Shown here: piece by piece, positions 4,796-5,437 of the stretch
Layout: each line of letters begins with the position of its first letter
Position numbering within the stretch: the first letter of the stretch is position 1
From: Candidatus Azambacteria bacterium RBG_16_47_10
GTDB lineage: Bacteria; Patescibacteriota; Minisyncoccia; GWC2-36-17; WO2-46-25
NCBI GenBank assembly: GCA_001773975.1
Contig: MEYI01000020.1
Location: 1,700-7,136 of the forward strand
Reading direction: 5' to 3'
Length of the DNA stretch: 5,437 bases
Translations under genes and position numbers: made by a program
Notes under the pieces: model-generated
What the model was told of the DNA's origin: nothing
Seen by the model: the letters and a program-made list of their open reading frames with translations, nothing else
The model's database searches: none

Positions 4796-5437
4796 ATGAT
4801 CATACTTTCAAATGATTATATAGCAAATGTACCGGGATCGCCGAAGAAAGCGCAGGGAGGCCCTAAAATATTTGCAAAAATTTTTTCTCGACATGTGGCG
4901 GCGTATGGGCACCAGTGGATCGGGGTTATAATGAAGGGAGGTGAAAAGAAGGGATGGCATTTTAAGAAAATAGCATCCTTGAAAAAACGCGTGTATATTG
5001 AGGCGTATTACGAGAGAAAACGGATTACGCGTATTTTAAGAGCAAAGAAATATTGTAATGCCGATGCTTTTCTTTTACCGATCATTAAAGATATGTCCGT
5101 TTTTATCAAGGAAAGTAATGCGGATATTGTTTTTTTGAACGGGTTTGATGTGATGAACTGGGTATTGATGAAGGCGGCGCATGATGCAGGTATCCCGATC
5201 ATTATGCAGCACGCGGGAATTTGGAAAAAGGAAATTCAAATTCATGCCCATGTGTATACTCCGGCGGTAAGAAAGATTTTATATAAAATGGAGCGTGATA
5301 TTTCCCGATATGCCGATCACGAAATATTTTTAAGCAGGCAAAGCTTGCGGGCATATGATGAGGAGGTGACGAAAGTGAATAGAAAGAATGCATCCATTAT
5401 CCCGCTTCCATGTAATGTATCGGTACATCGCGAAAAA
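4796..5437 (+). CDS. GT4-like glycosyltransferase, N-terminal part (runs off the right edge)
   Basis: An open frame of 214 codons with no stop before the window end. The N-terminus has the GT-B/GT4 opening: an Ile-rich strand (MIILSND), then GGPKIFAKIFSRHVAAYGHQ (21-40), the usual glycine loop plus a helix ending in a GH pair. Further family features are ADIVFLNGFD followed by AAHDAGIPIIMQHAG, and a late segment YADHEIFLSRQSLRAYDEEV leading to IIPLPCNV, which normally joins the two Rossmann domains. The nucleotide-sugar-binding C-terminal domain with its E-x7-E motif lies beyond the window. Donor and acceptor are unknown; a role in surface polysaccharide or glycoprotein synthesis is likely. 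The ATG at 4796 is the first start after an in-frame TAA (4775-4777). GAGAAGG abuts the ATG with no spacing, so it is not a normal ribosome-binding site. The window end is the only truncation. Confidence 0.88.
   Translation, partial: MIILSNDYIANVPGSPKKAQGGPKIFAKIFSRHVAAYGHQWIGVIMKGGEKKGWHFKKIASLKKRVYIEAYYERKRITRILRAKKYCNADAFLLPIIKDMSVFIKESNADIVFLNGFDVMNWVLMKAAHDAGIPIIMQHAGIWKKEIQIHAHVYTPAVRKILYKMERDISRYADHEIFLSRQSLRAYDEEVTKVNRKNASIIPLPCNVSVHREK

Noticed and set aside
4630..4815. 61-codon plus-strand open frame starting with TTG
   Set aside because: It spans the predicted promoter at 4705-4733, overlaps the glycosyltransferase start in another frame, has a Phe-rich composition typical of AT-rich noncoding DNA, and has no ribosome-binding site.

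Overview
The window looks like chromosomal DNA from a Patescibacteria/CPR bacterium, most likely of the Parcubacteria type. This is inferred from gene style, not from a marker gene. It holds small membrane proteins with lysine-rich tails, a compact DUF4870 protein, a short PIF1-like helicase with a C-terminal helix-turn-helix module, very short intergenic gaps, promoters of the form TGGTAYAATAA close to start codons, and almost no Shine-Dalgarno sequences. There is no rRNA, tRNA, mobile element or CRISPR array.

Layout. On the minus strand, 4-768 carries two small single-pass membrane proteins with polybasic C-termini, probably one operon read leftwards (424-768 first, then 4-402). A perfect inverted repeat at 772-794 lies between this pair and a divergent plus-strand gene for a three-helix DUF4870-type membrane protein (831-1184). 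The plus strand then continues with a PIF1-like superfamily 1B helicase (1228-2829), a small cupin (2894-3295), a TauE/SafE (TSUP) transporter (3321-4037), a TspO/MBR membrane protein (4088-4582), and, after a 213-bp AT-rich gap with a good sigma70-type promoter, the first 214 codons of a GT4-like glycosyltransferase (4796-5437) that runs off the right edge.

How the genes may work together. The cupin and the TSUP transporter are 25 bp apart and probably cotranscribed. TspO follows 50 bp later and may be read through or use a -10 element overlapping the TSUP stop codon. The trio suggests small-molecule or stress handling at the membrane, but no substrate can be named. The helicase has its own promoter and is a DNA-maintenance gene. 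The glycosyltransferase probably opens a separate cell-surface polysaccharide cluster beyond the window.

I do not see a clear new multi-gene system. The items most worth a second look are the paired polybasic membrane proteins (one with an 18-residue tandem repeat), the symmetric divergent promoter, the lack of Shine-Dalgarno sequences with leaderless-like spacing, strong hairpins inside the two membrane-transport genes, and TspO in what is probably a reduced-metabolism organism.
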